Origin: an uncultured Lachnospiraceae bacterium
GTDB lineage: Bacteria > Bacillota > Clostridia > Lachnospirales > Lachnospiraceae
Assembly (NCBI GenBank): GCA_910586555.1
Contig: CAJUJY010000085.1
Location: 1 to 12,392, forward strand
Reading direction: 5' to 3'
DNA: 12,392 bases
Shown here: positions 1 through 7,719 of the stretch, piece after piece
Layout: the number at the start of each line of letters is the position of its first letter
Position numbering within the stretch: the stretch's first letter is position 1
Notes under the pieces: generated by a model
The model's input: only the letters and a program-made list of their open reading frames with translations
What the model was told of the DNA's origin: nothing
Databases searched by the model: none
Translations under genes and position numbers: made by a program

Positions 1-71
1 TTCCCATATGATTATAACAGTTTTTTTGCATTATGTCCAAAAGACTAATTGAAGTAAATATTAATAAAAAT

Positions 72-100
72 TTCACATATTGGCAAACTTATGCTATAAT
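72..100 (+). promoter_or_regulatory. Promoter of the CAP-domain surface protein gene
   Basis: A -35 box TTCACA (72-77) lies 17 bases before a perfect TATAAT (95-100). The -10 is extended by TG one base upstream (92-93). This is a good match to a housekeeping sigma-A promoter and predicts a transcript starting near 107 with a leader of about 94 nt. I see no riboswitch fold or strong hairpin in the leader. Confidence 0.65.
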
Positions 101-200
101 TATTCCCATGTAATTAATATATAATTGATGGCTACAGCAAAATCTGTATTCCACCAGTTTAAACTATTTACAAAATAATATTGAAAAGGAGAAAAAACAA

Positions 201-3200
201 ATGAAATTAACAAGAAAAATTATTTCTAGAAAAATTATTTCTAGAAAAATTATTTCCGGAATACTTAGTATGTCATTATCTGTTACATTACTTGCAGGAA
301 TACCATTTAATATAAATGGCAATGGCAGAAAAGCAAAGGCAGAAAGTATGGCACAGGCACGTACCATACCCGTTTTGGAAACAGATGTTGCAACTGCTTC
401 AGACGGGTGCACTATGTTAGGGGTGTATGGCACTTACTACAGCCAGGCACAGGAGGCACTGGACAGGATTAATGAAATCCGTAAGGAAGCCTGTGAAGCT
501 GGCAATGTGCCTTATCCTGGCAATCCCTCCCGTATGCTTTCACCTAGTGATTATGTTCCCATTAAATGGTCTGCAGATCTTGAGAGCATTGCAAGAATAC
601 GCGCTATGGAAGGCGGGCTGGCATTTAGTTTCTCATTATCTGGGCACAGCCGTTTAAATAAAAAAGAAATATGGTCAGTACAGTATAACGGGGTACAGTC
701 TTACGCTGAAAATTTAGCATACAACTGGGGAGATAGCATGGTTAGTGGAATTAACCAGTGGTATGAGGAAAAAGATGACTGGGTAAACCAGACAGCAGGT
801 GCAGTAACTGGCCATTATACCAGCTTAATTAATCCAAAATATACTTATACCGGGCTTGGTGATTTCCGCACAGAAGCAGCAAAATACCCAAATACACTGG
901 CAGGTGCATTTTGTTCCAGCACAGGAAGCCTTGACCAGAGTATGCAGGCGGCACAGGCAGATATAATGCAAAAAATAGAAGTAGACAATTCTTATATTGA
1001 TGGGTATGTTTTAGAAGGAAACAGCAATATTGACGCAGGCAGCACAACAGAACTGGAACTAAGGGTTAATTTAATAAATGGTTCTGGAAAACTTAAATTA
1101 TGGGTTCCTGGTGAATTAATATATACTTCTTCTGATGATTCTGTTGCCCAGGTATCAGACGATGGCAATGTAACGGGCATAAATGCAGGAACAGCAACAA
1201 TTACTGTCCAGTCTGGCGGTACTGTACTTGCTAGTACTACTGTTACTGTAAATCCATCTGAAACACCAGCACCAGAAATTACGCCTTCACCTGTTCCTGT
1301 AATTACAGAAAGACCAGAAGAAACACCTTCACCTTCTCTGGAAGTAACACAAAAGCCAGCAGAAACTGCAACAGCATCTCCTTCTGTAAAGCCATCACAG
1401 AAACCAGCAGAAATCCCAACAGTTTCTCCAGCAGGAACTGTTTCACCTTCCCCGGAGGCAACACAGACAGCACCATCTGCATCTTCTTCACAGGCCCCAG
1501 GAGGTACAAGTGGCGGAGGAAGCGGCCAGTCCACTGCAAAACCTTCACAGACACCAGGAACAAACACTTCCCCTTCTGCCCGCCCAACACAGAAGCCAGC
1601 AGCAAAGCCTTCTCCTTCTGTAAGTCCAACACAGAAACCAGCAGCAAAGCCTTCTCCTTCTGTAAGACCGTCACAGAAGCCAACATCAAGGCCTTCTCCT
1701 TCTGTAAGGCCGTCACAGAAACCAACACAGAAACCAACGTTAAGGCCTTCTCCTTCTATAAGGCCAGCAGTAACACCTTCTGCTACAAAAACACCTGTGC
1801 AGACTGCTTTTCCTTCTATAACAGAAGATCCTGGCAATACCATCACACCAGATGAGGGCTATGAAAAACCTTCTGGAATTAATGTAGCATACCATACACA
1901 GGAAGAAATTAAAAACTATGCCAAAAACAGCAATGTTTCATTAAAAGATGCGCTTGAATTTGAAGAAGAACCAGTTACCAAAAGCCCATATTCTTTAGGA
2001 AAATTATCTGGTAAAACTTTACAGTCCGCGCTTAAAATGTTAAACCAGGTAAGGTATATTGCAGGTATTTCTGACAATGTAGAATTATCAGATGAATATA
2101 ATACACTTTGCCAGGCGGGGGCACTTGCAAATTATGCTAATAATGAACTTTCACATTTTCCGGAACAGCCTGTAGGAATGCCTGATGATATGTATGAACT
2201 TGCAGAACAAGGTGCAGGCTCTTCTAATATTGCATGGGCTTCATGGCATTGCAGCCTGAATGATACCATTGTATCAAGCTGGATGGAAGACGGTGATCCA
2301 GGCAATATAGACAGGACTGGACACAGGCGCTGGCTTATAAACCCGGAAATGGGTAAAACCGGATTTGGTGCAGTCAGCGGAAAGAATGGTACATATAGCT
2401 GTGTATATTCATTTGACAGAAGCAATAGCCATGCCAGCGAATATGGTGTTGCATGGCCAGCCCAGAACATGCCACTGGAATACTTTGGAAGTGGTTTCCC
2501 TTGGTCTGTTTCTATGGGTTATGATGTAGATGAAGATGATGTAAATGTTACACTGGTAAGGAAAAATGATGGCAGGACATGGAATTTTTCAAATGCTTCT
2601 TCTGAAGGCCCGTTTTATGTAAATAATGACGGGTATGGACAGACAGGCTGTATTATATTCAGGCCAGATGATATAACATATAAAGCAGGTGATATATTTA
2701 AAGTTGAAATTACAGGCCTTGATAATCCTGTATCATATACTGTAAACTTCTTTGAACTTGACCCGTCTGCACAAAAAGATAACAATAATACAGATAATAG
2801 TATAAAAAAGGGTACAAAAATTACAGACAGCAGTTCCAAGGCTATATATAAAATAACTGGAACTGGCAAAAATAAAACTGTTACGTATGTAAAAAGTACA
2901 AAGAAAAATCCTGTAAATGCCATAATACCAAATACAATAAATATTAATGGTATTACATATAAAGTAACTTCTATAGGCAAAGAAGCTTTTAAAAACAATA
3001 AGAAACTTAAATCAGTACAGATAGGCAGAAATATAACCAGTATAGGGCAGAAAGCTTTTTCTGGCTGTAAAAAACTTGACGATATAACTATCTATACAAA
3101 TAAACTTACAGCTAAAAGTATAGGCAAAAAAGCTTTTAGCAAAGGAAATTCCAAGCCAAAGATAAAAGCAGACATAAGAAAATGGCAGTTATATAAAAAG

Positions 3201-3251
3201 ATATTTAAATCCAAAGGAATGTCTAAGAAATGTAAGTTTAAAACGTTGTAA
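201..3251 (+). CDS. Secreted protein with two CAP domains, Big_2, Pro/Ser/Lys linker and LRR_5 tail
   Basis: This is a large exported protein, probably cell-surface or secreted; its substrate is unknown. Order by residue: signal peptide (basic region 1-19, hydrophobic 20-33, possible cleavage after AKA at about 47). First CAP/SCP domain about 75-240, with GHSRLN (148-153), AENLAY (169-174) and GHYTSLINP (204-212). Bacterial Ig-like Big_2 domain about 260-352, ending in the typical VTGINAGTATITV. Low-complexity Pro/Ser/Thr/Lys linker about 353-555. Second CAP domain about 605-760, with ELSHFP, SSNIAW and GHRRWLINPEMGKTGFG. Small beta-rich stretch to about 855. BspA-type leucine-rich repeats about 915-985, with IGKEAF, IGQKAF and IGKKAF. 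No LPXTG, SLH or other anchor is visible. The start is fixed by AGGAG (187-191), 9 bases before ATG. It is a single gene, convergent with the nad operon. Domain calls are firm; biological role is open. Confidence 0.9.
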   Translation: MKLTRKIISRKIISRKIISGILSMSLSVTLLAGIPFNINGNGRKAKAESMAQARTIPVLETDVATASDGCTMLGVYGTYYSQAQEALDRINEIRKEACEAGNVPYPGNPSRMLSPSDYVPIKWSADLESIARIRAMEGGLAFSFSLSGHSRLNKKEIWSVQYNGVQSYAENLAYNWGDSMVSGINQWYEEKDDWVNQTAGAVTGHYTSLINPKYTYTGLGDFRTEAAKYPNTLAGAFCSSTGSLDQSMQAAQADIMQKIEVDNSYIDGYVLEGNSNIDAGSTTELELRVNLINGSGKLKLWVPGELIYTSSDDSVAQVSDDGNVTGINAGTATITVQSGGTVLASTTVTVNPSETPAPEITPSPVPVITERPEETPSPSLEVTQKPAETATASPSVKPSQKPAEIPTVSPAGTVSPSPEATQTAPSASSSQAPGGTSGGGSGQSTAKPSQTPGTNTSPSARPTQKPAAKPSPSVSPTQKPAAKPSPSVRPSQKPTSRPSPSVRPSQKPTQKPTLRPSPSIRPAVTPSATKTPVQTAFPSITEDPGNTITPDEGYEKPSGINVAYHTQEEIKNYAKNSNVSLKDALEFEEEPVTKSPYSLGKLSGKTLQSALKMLNQVRYIAGISDNVELSDEYNTLCQAGALANYANNELSHFPEQPVGMPDDMYELAEQGAGSSNIAWASWHCSLNDTIVSSWMEDGDPGNIDRTGHRRWLINPEMGKTGFGAVSGKNGTYSCVYSFDRSNSHASEYGVAWPAQNMPLEYFGSGFPWSVSMGYDVDEDDVNVTLVRKNDGRTWNFSNASSEGPFYVNNDGYGQTGCIIFRPDDITYKAGDIFKVEITGLDNPVSYTVNFFELDPSAQKDNNNTDNSIKKGTKITDSSSKAIYKITGTGKNKTVTYVKSTKKNPVNAIIPNTININGITYKVTSIGKEAFKNNKKLKSVQIGRNITSIGQKAFSGCKKLDDITIYTNKLTAKSIGKKAFSKGNSKPKIKADIRKWQLYKKIFKSKGMSKKCKFKTL
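213..257 (+). repeat. Three tandem copies of a 15-bp unit in the signal peptide
   Basis: The unit AGAAAAATTATTTCT occurs at 213-227, 228-242 and 243-257; only the last base of the third copy differs (C for T). Each unit is five codons, RKIIS, so the frame is kept whatever the copy number. The array lengthens the basic n-region of the signal peptide to about 19 residues. Confidence 0.95.
1563..1770 (+). repeat. Degenerate 42-bp tandem repeat encoding the Pro/Ser/Lys linker
   Basis: Within the linker, units of 14 codons of the form KPSPSVRPSQKPxx recur. Their starts fall at 1605, 1647 and 1689 (period exactly 42). A further unit starts at 1743, after a unit lengthened by 12 bp (an extra TQKP). 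A more diverged unit precedes them at about 1563. The encoded segment is rich in Pro and Lys and probably forms an extended spacer or wall-associated stalk between the two CAP halves. Confidence 0.85.
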
Positions 3252-3305
3252 AAAGACAAATACCAAATGTAAACATTCCTCTTTTAAAAGCAGGCATTAA
3301 ATTAC

Positions 3306-3342
3306 ATGGGGCTGCTACATTAAGAAAAACTAGCAGCCCCAT
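3306..3342. terminator. Bidirectional terminator-like hairpin between convergent genes
   Basis: A perfect 12-bp stem, ATGGGGCTGCTA (3306-3317) with TAGCAGCCCCAT (3331-3342), closes a 13-nt A-rich loop. It lies between the stop of the CAP gene (3251) and the stop of nadC (3379), which converge here. No long U tract follows on either strand, so termination efficiency is uncertain, but position and stem strength argue for a shared terminator. Confidence 0.65.
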
Positions 3343-3378
3343 ATTGCTATAAACAAGGATTTTCTTCTTATATTTATT

Positions 3379-4233
3379 TTAAACGGCATGTAAATTTTTA
3401 AGTGATATATCCATTATTGGCGCTGAATGTGTAAGCGCACCGCTTGAAACAAAATCCACACCTGTATCTATAATGTCCTTTATATTTTCCTTTGTAATAT
3501 TGCCTGAACATTCTGTAAGTGCCCTGCCGTCTATTATCCTTACAGCTTCTTTCATCTCATCTGGTGCCATATTGTCAAGCATTATTATATCTGCGCCTGC
3601 TTCTACAGCTTCACGCACCATATCAAGGTTTTCAACTTCAACTTCTATTTTATGTACAAATGATGCATTTTCTTTAGCCATTTTAACTGCTTTTGTAATG
3701 CTTCCTGCTGCCCCTATATGGTTATCTTTAAGCATTATGCCGTCTGACAGGTTATAACGGTGGTTACTGCCGCCGCCTGCCCTTACCGCATATTTTTCAA
3801 AAATCCTCATATTAGGTGTTGTCTTTCTTGTATCAAGAAGTGTTGTTTTACTTCCTTCAAGCAGCCTGGTTATGGAATTAGTATATGTAGCTATACCGCT
3901 CATTCTCTGGAGGAAGTTAAGTGCTGTCCGCTCACCAGAAAGAAGTGCCCTTATATCACCTGTAACCACAGCCATAACTTCACCTTTTTTAACACTGTCC
4001 CCTTCATTGGCGCGCATATCAAAGCTTACAGTTTCATCAAGTATTTCAAATACCCTTTTAAACACCATAAGCCCTGCTATTATCCCATCCTGTTTGCATA
4101 TAAGTTCTGCCTGCCCTTTCTGGTATACAGGCATTACACAGTTAGTTGATATGTCACCGCTTGTAATATCCTCCTCAAGTGCCATCCTTATATATCTGTC
4201 TGCATTTATTTTTAACGCCACCTGGTCATTCAT
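3379..4233 (-). CDS. nadC: Nicotinate-nucleotide pyrophosphorylase (quinolinate phosphoribosyltransferase)
   Basis: NadC converts quinolinate and phosphoribosyl pyrophosphate to nicotinate mononucleotide, CO2 and pyrophosphate, the last step of de novo pyridine synthesis in the cytosol. The 284 residues are normal family length. Visible family motifs: EEDITSGD (20-27), ERTALNFLQRMSGIAT (101-115), DTRKTTP (134-140), AGGGSNHR (152-159), LKDNH (168-172), KIEVEVEN (195-202), MLDNM (218-222), ECSGNI (241-246) and SSGALTHSAPIMDISL near the end. Third and last gene of nadA-nadB-nadC. Its ATG overlaps the end of nadB by 8 nt, with its own AAAGGAG (4244-4250) 10 nt upstream, so translational coupling is likely. 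All key motifs look intact. Confidence 0.97.
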   Translation of the reverse strand: MNDQVALKINADRYIRMALEEDITSGDISTNCVMPVYQKGQAELICKQDGIIAGLMVFKRVFEILDETVSFDMRANEGDSVKKGEVMAVVTGDIRALLSGERTALNFLQRMSGIATYTNSITRLLEGSKTTLLDTRKTTPNMRIFEKYAVRAGGGSNHRYNLSDGIMLKDNHIGAAGSITKAVKMAKENASFVHKIEVEVENLDMVREAVEAGADIIMLDNMAPDEMKEAVRIIDGRALTECSGNITKENIKDIIDTGVDFVSSGALTHSAPIMDISLKNLHAV

Positions 4234-5542
4234 GTCTTTTATTCTCCTTTTCTATTTCACTAAGGACTCTTTCCTTATATTCTGCTTTCAAGGCTTCTAT
4301 ATTATTATAAGCCCCAAGGCATGCCAGTTTTAAAAAATGCCCGTTATCCAGCTTGTTATATAAAGCCACGCCAGTAAACATTTCCCTTTGTATTGCTTCT
4401 GCTGCCCGTTCTGCAAATACCATTGACTCAAGAAGTGAATTGCTTGCAAGGCGGTTGCGCCCATGTACACCATTACATGAAGTTTCACCTACCGCATAAA
4501 GATGCGGCATTGAAGACATGCTGTCACTGTCTGTTTTAATCCCGCCCATAAAATAATGCTGTGCAGGTACTACAGGTATACATTCCTTTACAGGATTATA
4601 TCCTTCCTTTAGACACTGGTCTAGTATATTAGGAAAATGTGCCCTTATTTCATTTTCTGGGATATTTTCCATTGACAGCCATACATATGGCATATTATCC
4701 TTTTCCATCTGCTTCCTTATATCAGCAGTTACTATATCCCTTGGATTTAACTCATTGCAAAAACGTTTTTTGTCCTTATTTAAAAGCACTGCCCCTTCAC
4801 CACGCACTGACTCAGAAATAAGGAAACGCCGTCCTGGTTTTTCAGAATAAAGTGTGGTAGGATGTATCTGTATATAATCAATATGATCTACTTCTATATT
4901 GTGCTTGTATGCAATGGCAAGGGCATCACCTGTTATATGCCGGAAATTAGTTGAATGTTTATAAAGCCCGCCAAGCCCGCCACATGCCAGTACAGTATAT
5001 AATGCCCTTACTGCCGATATACTGCCATCTTTGCCACATACTACAATTCCACGGCATACATTGCCACTGTCACAGATAATATCAAGCATTGATGTATATT
5101 CAAGAATCTCAATATTTTTTCTTCTGGAAGCATTATAAAGAAGTTTGCTTGTAATTTCCTTTCCAGTAATATCCTTATGGAATAAAATACGTGGATGGCT
5201 GTGGCCTCCTTCACGTGTAAATATAAAACCCCCATTGTCCTTTTCAAACTCTACGCCATATTCCATAAGTTCTGATGCTATTTTTTGTGATGACCTGATC
5301 ATTATGTCTACTGAATTTTTATTATTTTCATAATGTCCTGCCCTCATAGTATCTTCAAAATACTCTTCATAATCTTTTTCATCACGCAGCATACACATTC
5401 CGCCCTGCGCAAGAAATGAATCACTTTTATCCACTGTATCCTTTGTTATCATAAGCACCTTTATATCTTCTGGAAAGTGAAGTGCACAAAAAAGCCCTGC
5501 TGCGCCTGTACCTACAATAACAACATCTGTGTCTTTAATCAT
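4226..5542 (-). CDS. nadB: L-aspartate oxidase
   Basis: NadB is an FAD enzyme that oxidises L-aspartate to iminoaspartate, which NadA condenses with dihydroxyacetone phosphate. In an anaerobe fumarate or another non-oxygen acceptor must reoxidise the flavin (established for the family; not shown here). The N-terminal dinucleotide-binding motif GTGAAG is at 11-16. Likely active-site residues, placed by motif: E111 in TREGGHSH, H227 in IQIHPTT, R268 in NPRDIVTADI, H329 in QHYFMGG and R364 in GRNRLASNSLLE. At 438 residues it is about 100 shorter than the E. coli enzyme, because the C-terminal helical domain ends early; I think this is a short family form rather than damage. The 89-nt gap after nadA holds a small hairpin. 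The ribosome site is weak (GGTGG). Confidence 0.96.
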   Translation of the reverse strand: MIKDTDVVIVGTGAAGLFCALHFPEDIKVLMITKDTVDKSDSFLAQGGMCMLRDEKDYEEYFEDTMRAGHYENNKNSVDIMIRSSQKIASELMEYGVEFEKDNGGFIFTREGGHSHPRILFHKDITGKEITSKLLYNASRRKNIEILEYTSMLDIICDSGNVCRGIVVCGKDGSISAVRALYTVLACGGLGGLYKHSTNFRHITGDALAIAYKHNIEVDHIDYIQIHPTTLYSEKPGRRFLISESVRGEGAVLLNKDKKRFCNELNPRDIVTADIRKQMEKDNMPYVWLSMENIPENEIRAHFPNILDQCLKEGYNPVKECIPVVPAQHYFMGGIKTDSDSMSSMPHLYAVGETSCNGVHGRNRLASNSLLESMVFAERAAEAIQREMFTGVALYNKLDNGHFLKLACLGAYNNIEALKAEYKERVLSEIEKENKRHE

Positions 5543-5579
5543 AATACCACCCGCACCAGACTGGTTTACTGGCGCTTAT

Positions 5580-5600
5580 AGCAGTTTCTATATAACTGCT
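5580..5600. other. Small hairpin in the nadA-nadB gap
   Basis: AGCAGTT (5580-5586) and AACTGCT (5594-5600) form a 7-bp stem with a 7-nt loop in the 89-nt gap between nadA and nadB. It lacks a U tract. It might be an RNA processing or stability site that adjusts the relative amount of the two enzymes; this is inference. Confidence 0.4.
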
Positions 5601-5631
5601 GTCCTTTCCTGTTTCTGAACATTTAAAGCAT

Positions 5632-6540
5632 TTACCTGGCAAGTTCAAGCATACGGCTAAGGGCAGTAATGGCAGAATTTCTTAAGTCTTCTTTAACTTC
5701 TACTGCACCACTTCCGTCTTCCATGCACTTAAGTACTTTTTCTAAAGTAATCTTTTTCATGTCGGGGCATACTTGCCCTGGCAGTAGCGGATAGAACTTT
5801 TTATCCTTGTTTTCCTTTGTAAGCTTATACATAACACCAGGTTCTGTGCCAATTATAAATTCCCTGGCGCTGCTTTTAGATGCAAAATCTATTATGCCAG
5901 AAGTGCTTCCTATGTAATCTGCCTCTTCTAAAACTTCCATGTAACATTCCGGGTGTACAAGTACTAATGCACCAGGATGCGCCTCTTTTGCTGCTTTTAC
6001 ATCATCTTTGCCTGCTTTTGCATGTACATGGCAGAAACCATCATTAAATATAAAATGCTTGTCTTTAACCTGCGAAGCAACATAACGCCCAAGGTTCCCA
6101 TCAGGTATAAAATATATATTCTTGTTAGGAAGCGCCTTAACTATCTTTACAGCATTTGACGAAGTTACACATACATCAGAATGTTTTTTTAATTCACCAG
6201 TAGAGTTAATATAACAAACTACTGCAACATCATTATATTTGCTGCGTACTTCTTCTATTTTGTCTGCCTGTGCCATTTCTGCCATTGGACATCCGGCGGT
6301 AATATCTGGCATAAGCACAAGCTTTCCAGGGCTAAGTATCTTAGCACTTTCACCCATAAACGATACACCGCAGAACACTATCATCTCCTGGCTGGCTTCT
6401 TTTGCTATTTTACTTAAATAAAATGAATCTCCAATATAGTCCGCGATTTCCTGTACTTCACCAGGAACATAATAATGTGCAAGTATAACTGCATTTTTTT
6501 CTTTCTTCAGGCTTTCTATCCTGCTTTTAATATTCTCCAT
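5632..6540 (-). CDS. nadA: Quinolinate synthase, [4Fe-4S] enzyme
   Basis: NadA condenses iminoaspartate with dihydroxyacetone phosphate to give quinolinate. The 302-residue chain is close to the length of the thermophile enzymes. Motifs: ILAHYYVPGEVQEIADYIGDS (19-39), CGVSFMGESAKIL, AGCPMAEMA, YINSTGELK, TSSNAVKIV, PDGNLGRYV, GFCHVHA, HPECYMEVLEEADYIGSTSG and LPGQVCPDM. By comparison with known NadA structures recalled from memory, the cluster ligands should be C84, C170 and C258. First gene of the nad operon, divergent from the PocR gene. I start it at ATG 6540, because the frame can be opened four codons earlier only at a TTG (6552), and the codons between are the Shine-Dalgarno sequence itself. 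Confidence 0.97.
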   Translation of the reverse strand: MENIKSRIESLKKEKNAVILAHYYVPGEVQEIADYIGDSFYLSKIAKEASQEMIVFCGVSFMGESAKILSPGKLVLMPDITAGCPMAEMAQADKIEEVRSKYNDVAVVCYINSTGELKKHSDVCVTSSNAVKIVKALPNKNIYFIPDGNLGRYVASQVKDKHFIFNDGFCHVHAKAGKDDVKAAKEAHPGALVLVHPECYMEVLEEADYIGSTSGIIDFASKSSAREFIIGTEPGVMYKLTKENKDKKFYPLLPGQVCPDMKKITLEKVLKCMEDGSGAVEVKEDLRNSAITALSRMLELAR

Positions 6541-6544
6541 GTCT

Positions 6545-6550
6545 TCCTCC
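6545..6550 (-). promoter_or_regulatory. Ribosome binding site that fixes the nadA start
   Basis: On the minus strand GGAGGA occupies 6550-6545, 4-5 nt before ATG 6540. An upstream in-frame TTG at 6552 would place this element inside the coding sequence with no ribosome site of its own, so the ATG is the better start. Confidence 0.8.
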
Positions 6551-6576
6551 AATTTTCTGTACGAATGTGCTATTTT

Positions 6577-6605
6577 ATTATAACATTGCTGGCTACATGC
6601 TACAA
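6577..6605 (-). promoter_or_regulatory. Probable nadABC promoter
   Basis: Minus strand: TTGTAG (6605-6600), 17-nt spacer, TATAAT (6582-6577). A TG one base before the -10 makes it an extended -10 promoter. It would give a leader of about 30 nt before nadA. A 6-bp inverted repeat ATTGTT/AACAAT (6662-6667, 6675-6680) lies upstream and could be an operator, but I recognise no NiaR-type or other known NAD regulator site. Confidence 0.55.
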
Positions 6606-6725
6606 GTAAAAAGTTTAAAAGTAAAATTCTTGCATTTATTTATATATTGCTATATAATAGAATTGTTAGATTTGAACAATAAATCTGGTTTATTAGAAAA
6701 TTTTTTGTCTGTCTTGCATTTTTTA

Positions 6726-6806
6726 CCTTAGCCAGGCGGATATCCGCAATCTGCATTTCAAGCAGGCATTGGCTAATTTTAAACAGTCAAGGCAGGTTGC
6801 AGATAG
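6726..6806 (+). repeat. Repeat family A, copy 1 (5' domain only)
   Basis: This intergenic element shares 23 identical bases (6736-6758) with copy 2 at 7834-7856, including the perfect palindrome GCGGATATCCGC. After one C/T difference, AAGCAGGC also matches. Outer TTAGCCA (6728-6734) pairs with TGGCTAA (6770-6776), and ATCTGCA pairs with TGCAGAT near the right end. The second half seen in copies 2 and 3 is absent, so this is a truncated copy. It sits between the divergent nadA and PocR-gene promoters. Confidence 0.8.
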
Positions 6807-6869
6807 ATTGTATTAAATACATATTGCAAGAAGATTAAAATTTATTACACATTATTTGGCAGTACTTAC

Positions 6870-6878
6870 TGCTATAAT
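6870..6878 (+). promoter_or_regulatory. Extended -10 promoter of the PocR/MCP-like gene
   Basis: TGCTATAAT (6870-6878) is a perfect -10 hexamer with the TG extension. No -35 stands at the usual 17-nt spacing. TTGGCA (6856-6861) lies only 11 nt upstream and might be an activator site instead. The leader to ATG 6900 would be about 15 nt. Confidence 0.55.
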
Positions 6879-6899
6879 ACTGTGGGGACGGAGGATTTT

Positions 6900-7685
6900 A
6901 TGAATATAAGGGATTTTTTAGACTTAAAGAAATTACAGGAATTACAGGATAATTTCTCTGATGCAACAGGACTTGCTGCTGTATTACAGGACAATAAGGG
7001 TGTAAATATCACTAAGGAAAGTAATTTCACAGATTTCTGCATGAAATACACCCATAGCTCTGAAGAAGGCAGCCACCGCTGTAATAAGTCCAATAACGAT
7101 AATTCTGGTGTATATTACTGCCATGCCGGCCTTATGGCATTTTCTATTGACATTATGCTTGGCAGTGAAAAAGTTGGCAAGGTCATTGGTGGCCAGGTAC
7201 TTCCAAGGAAACCTGAAGAAGAATCTTTCCGCAGGATAGCAACAGAACTTGGGATTGATTCTGATTCATACATAAATGCAATTAAAAAAGTGCCTGTAAG
7301 CAATGAAAAAAATATTAAGGCGGCTGCGGAACTGTTTGGACAGATGGTAAATATGTATGTCAACCTTGAGTACTCACATAACAGCAATGGCGGCAAGCTT
7401 GGGCAGCTACAGGAAGAGATTAACCATGCAACTAATGTTATCCAGAAGATTAATACCAACACAAGTTCCCTTAAATCAATCGCTAATAAACAGAAGATGC
7501 TTTCATTAAACGCTTCTATTGAAGCTGCAAGAAGCGGTGAGGCTGGTGTAGGGTTTGCAGTAGTTGCAAAGAGCATGGGTGAACTTTCTTCACAGTCTGC
7601 TACTATTTATGGGGATATTGAGAAATCTGTAATAGAAGTTACAGACTCCATTGAAAAACTTGCTTCTTTATTTGAAAATAATTGA
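6900..7685 (+). CDS. Soluble PocR-domain sensor with a minimal chemoreceptor-like hairpin
   Basis: Residues 1-160 match the PocR ligand-sensing domain: FLDLKKLQELQDNFSDATGL, SNFTDFC, RCNKS, YYCHAGLMAFSIDI and VGKVIGGQVL. Its three cysteines (C47, C61, C74) are the usual ones. PocR domains are reported to bind small molecules such as propanediol in the Salmonella activator PocR. Residues about 168-258 resemble the tip of a methyl-accepting chemotaxis protein: SLNASIEAARSGEAGVGFAVVAKSMGELS is the part that in true receptors touches CheA and CheW. There is no membrane segment, HAMP domain or DNA-binding domain, and the coiled coil is far shorter than in normal receptors. I infer a cytosolic sensor of a small metabolite or redox state; output partner unknown. 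Start at ATG 6900 follows GGAGG (6890-6894); a GTG at 6882 would swallow that site. Confidence 0.85.
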   Translation: MNIRDFLDLKKLQELQDNFSDATGLAAVLQDNKGVNITKESNFTDFCMKYTHSSEEGSHRCNKSNNDNSGVYYCHAGLMAFSIDIMLGSEKVGKVIGGQVLPRKPEEESFRRIATELGIDSDSYINAIKKVPVSNEKNIKAAAELFGQMVNMYVNLEYSHNSNGGKLGQLQEEINHATNVIQKINTNTSSLKSIANKQKMLSLNASIEAARSGEAGVGFAVVAKSMGELSSQSATIYGDIEKSVIEVTDSIEKLASLFENN

Positions 7686-7719
7686 CAATATAGTTTTTTC
7701 ATATATTTTTCCTTTAGAG

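Noticed and set aside
80..100. Sigma-54 type promoter (TTGGCA followed by TGCT), also at 6856-6873
   Set aside because: The GG to GC spacing is 9 nt at the first site and 11 nt at the second, not the required 10, and a perfect TATAAT overlaps both.
107..200. Riboswitch in the CAP gene leader
   Set aside because: No conserved riboswitch core or long stem is visible in this AT-rich leader.
992..1846. Long minus-strand open frame of 284 codons opposite the CAP gene
   Set aside because: It is the complement of the Pro/Ser/Lys repeat region; its Gly/Glu/Val-rich sequence is a by-product of the repeat and it has no ribosome site.
3872..4333. Plus-strand open frames within nadC, nadB, nadA and hydG
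   Set aside because: They lie opposite strongly conserved genes and show only complement-derived composition.
6662..6680. NiaR-type NAD repressor operator upstream of nadA
   Set aside because: The inverted repeat ATTGTT/AACAAT is short and does not resemble the NiaR pattern I know.
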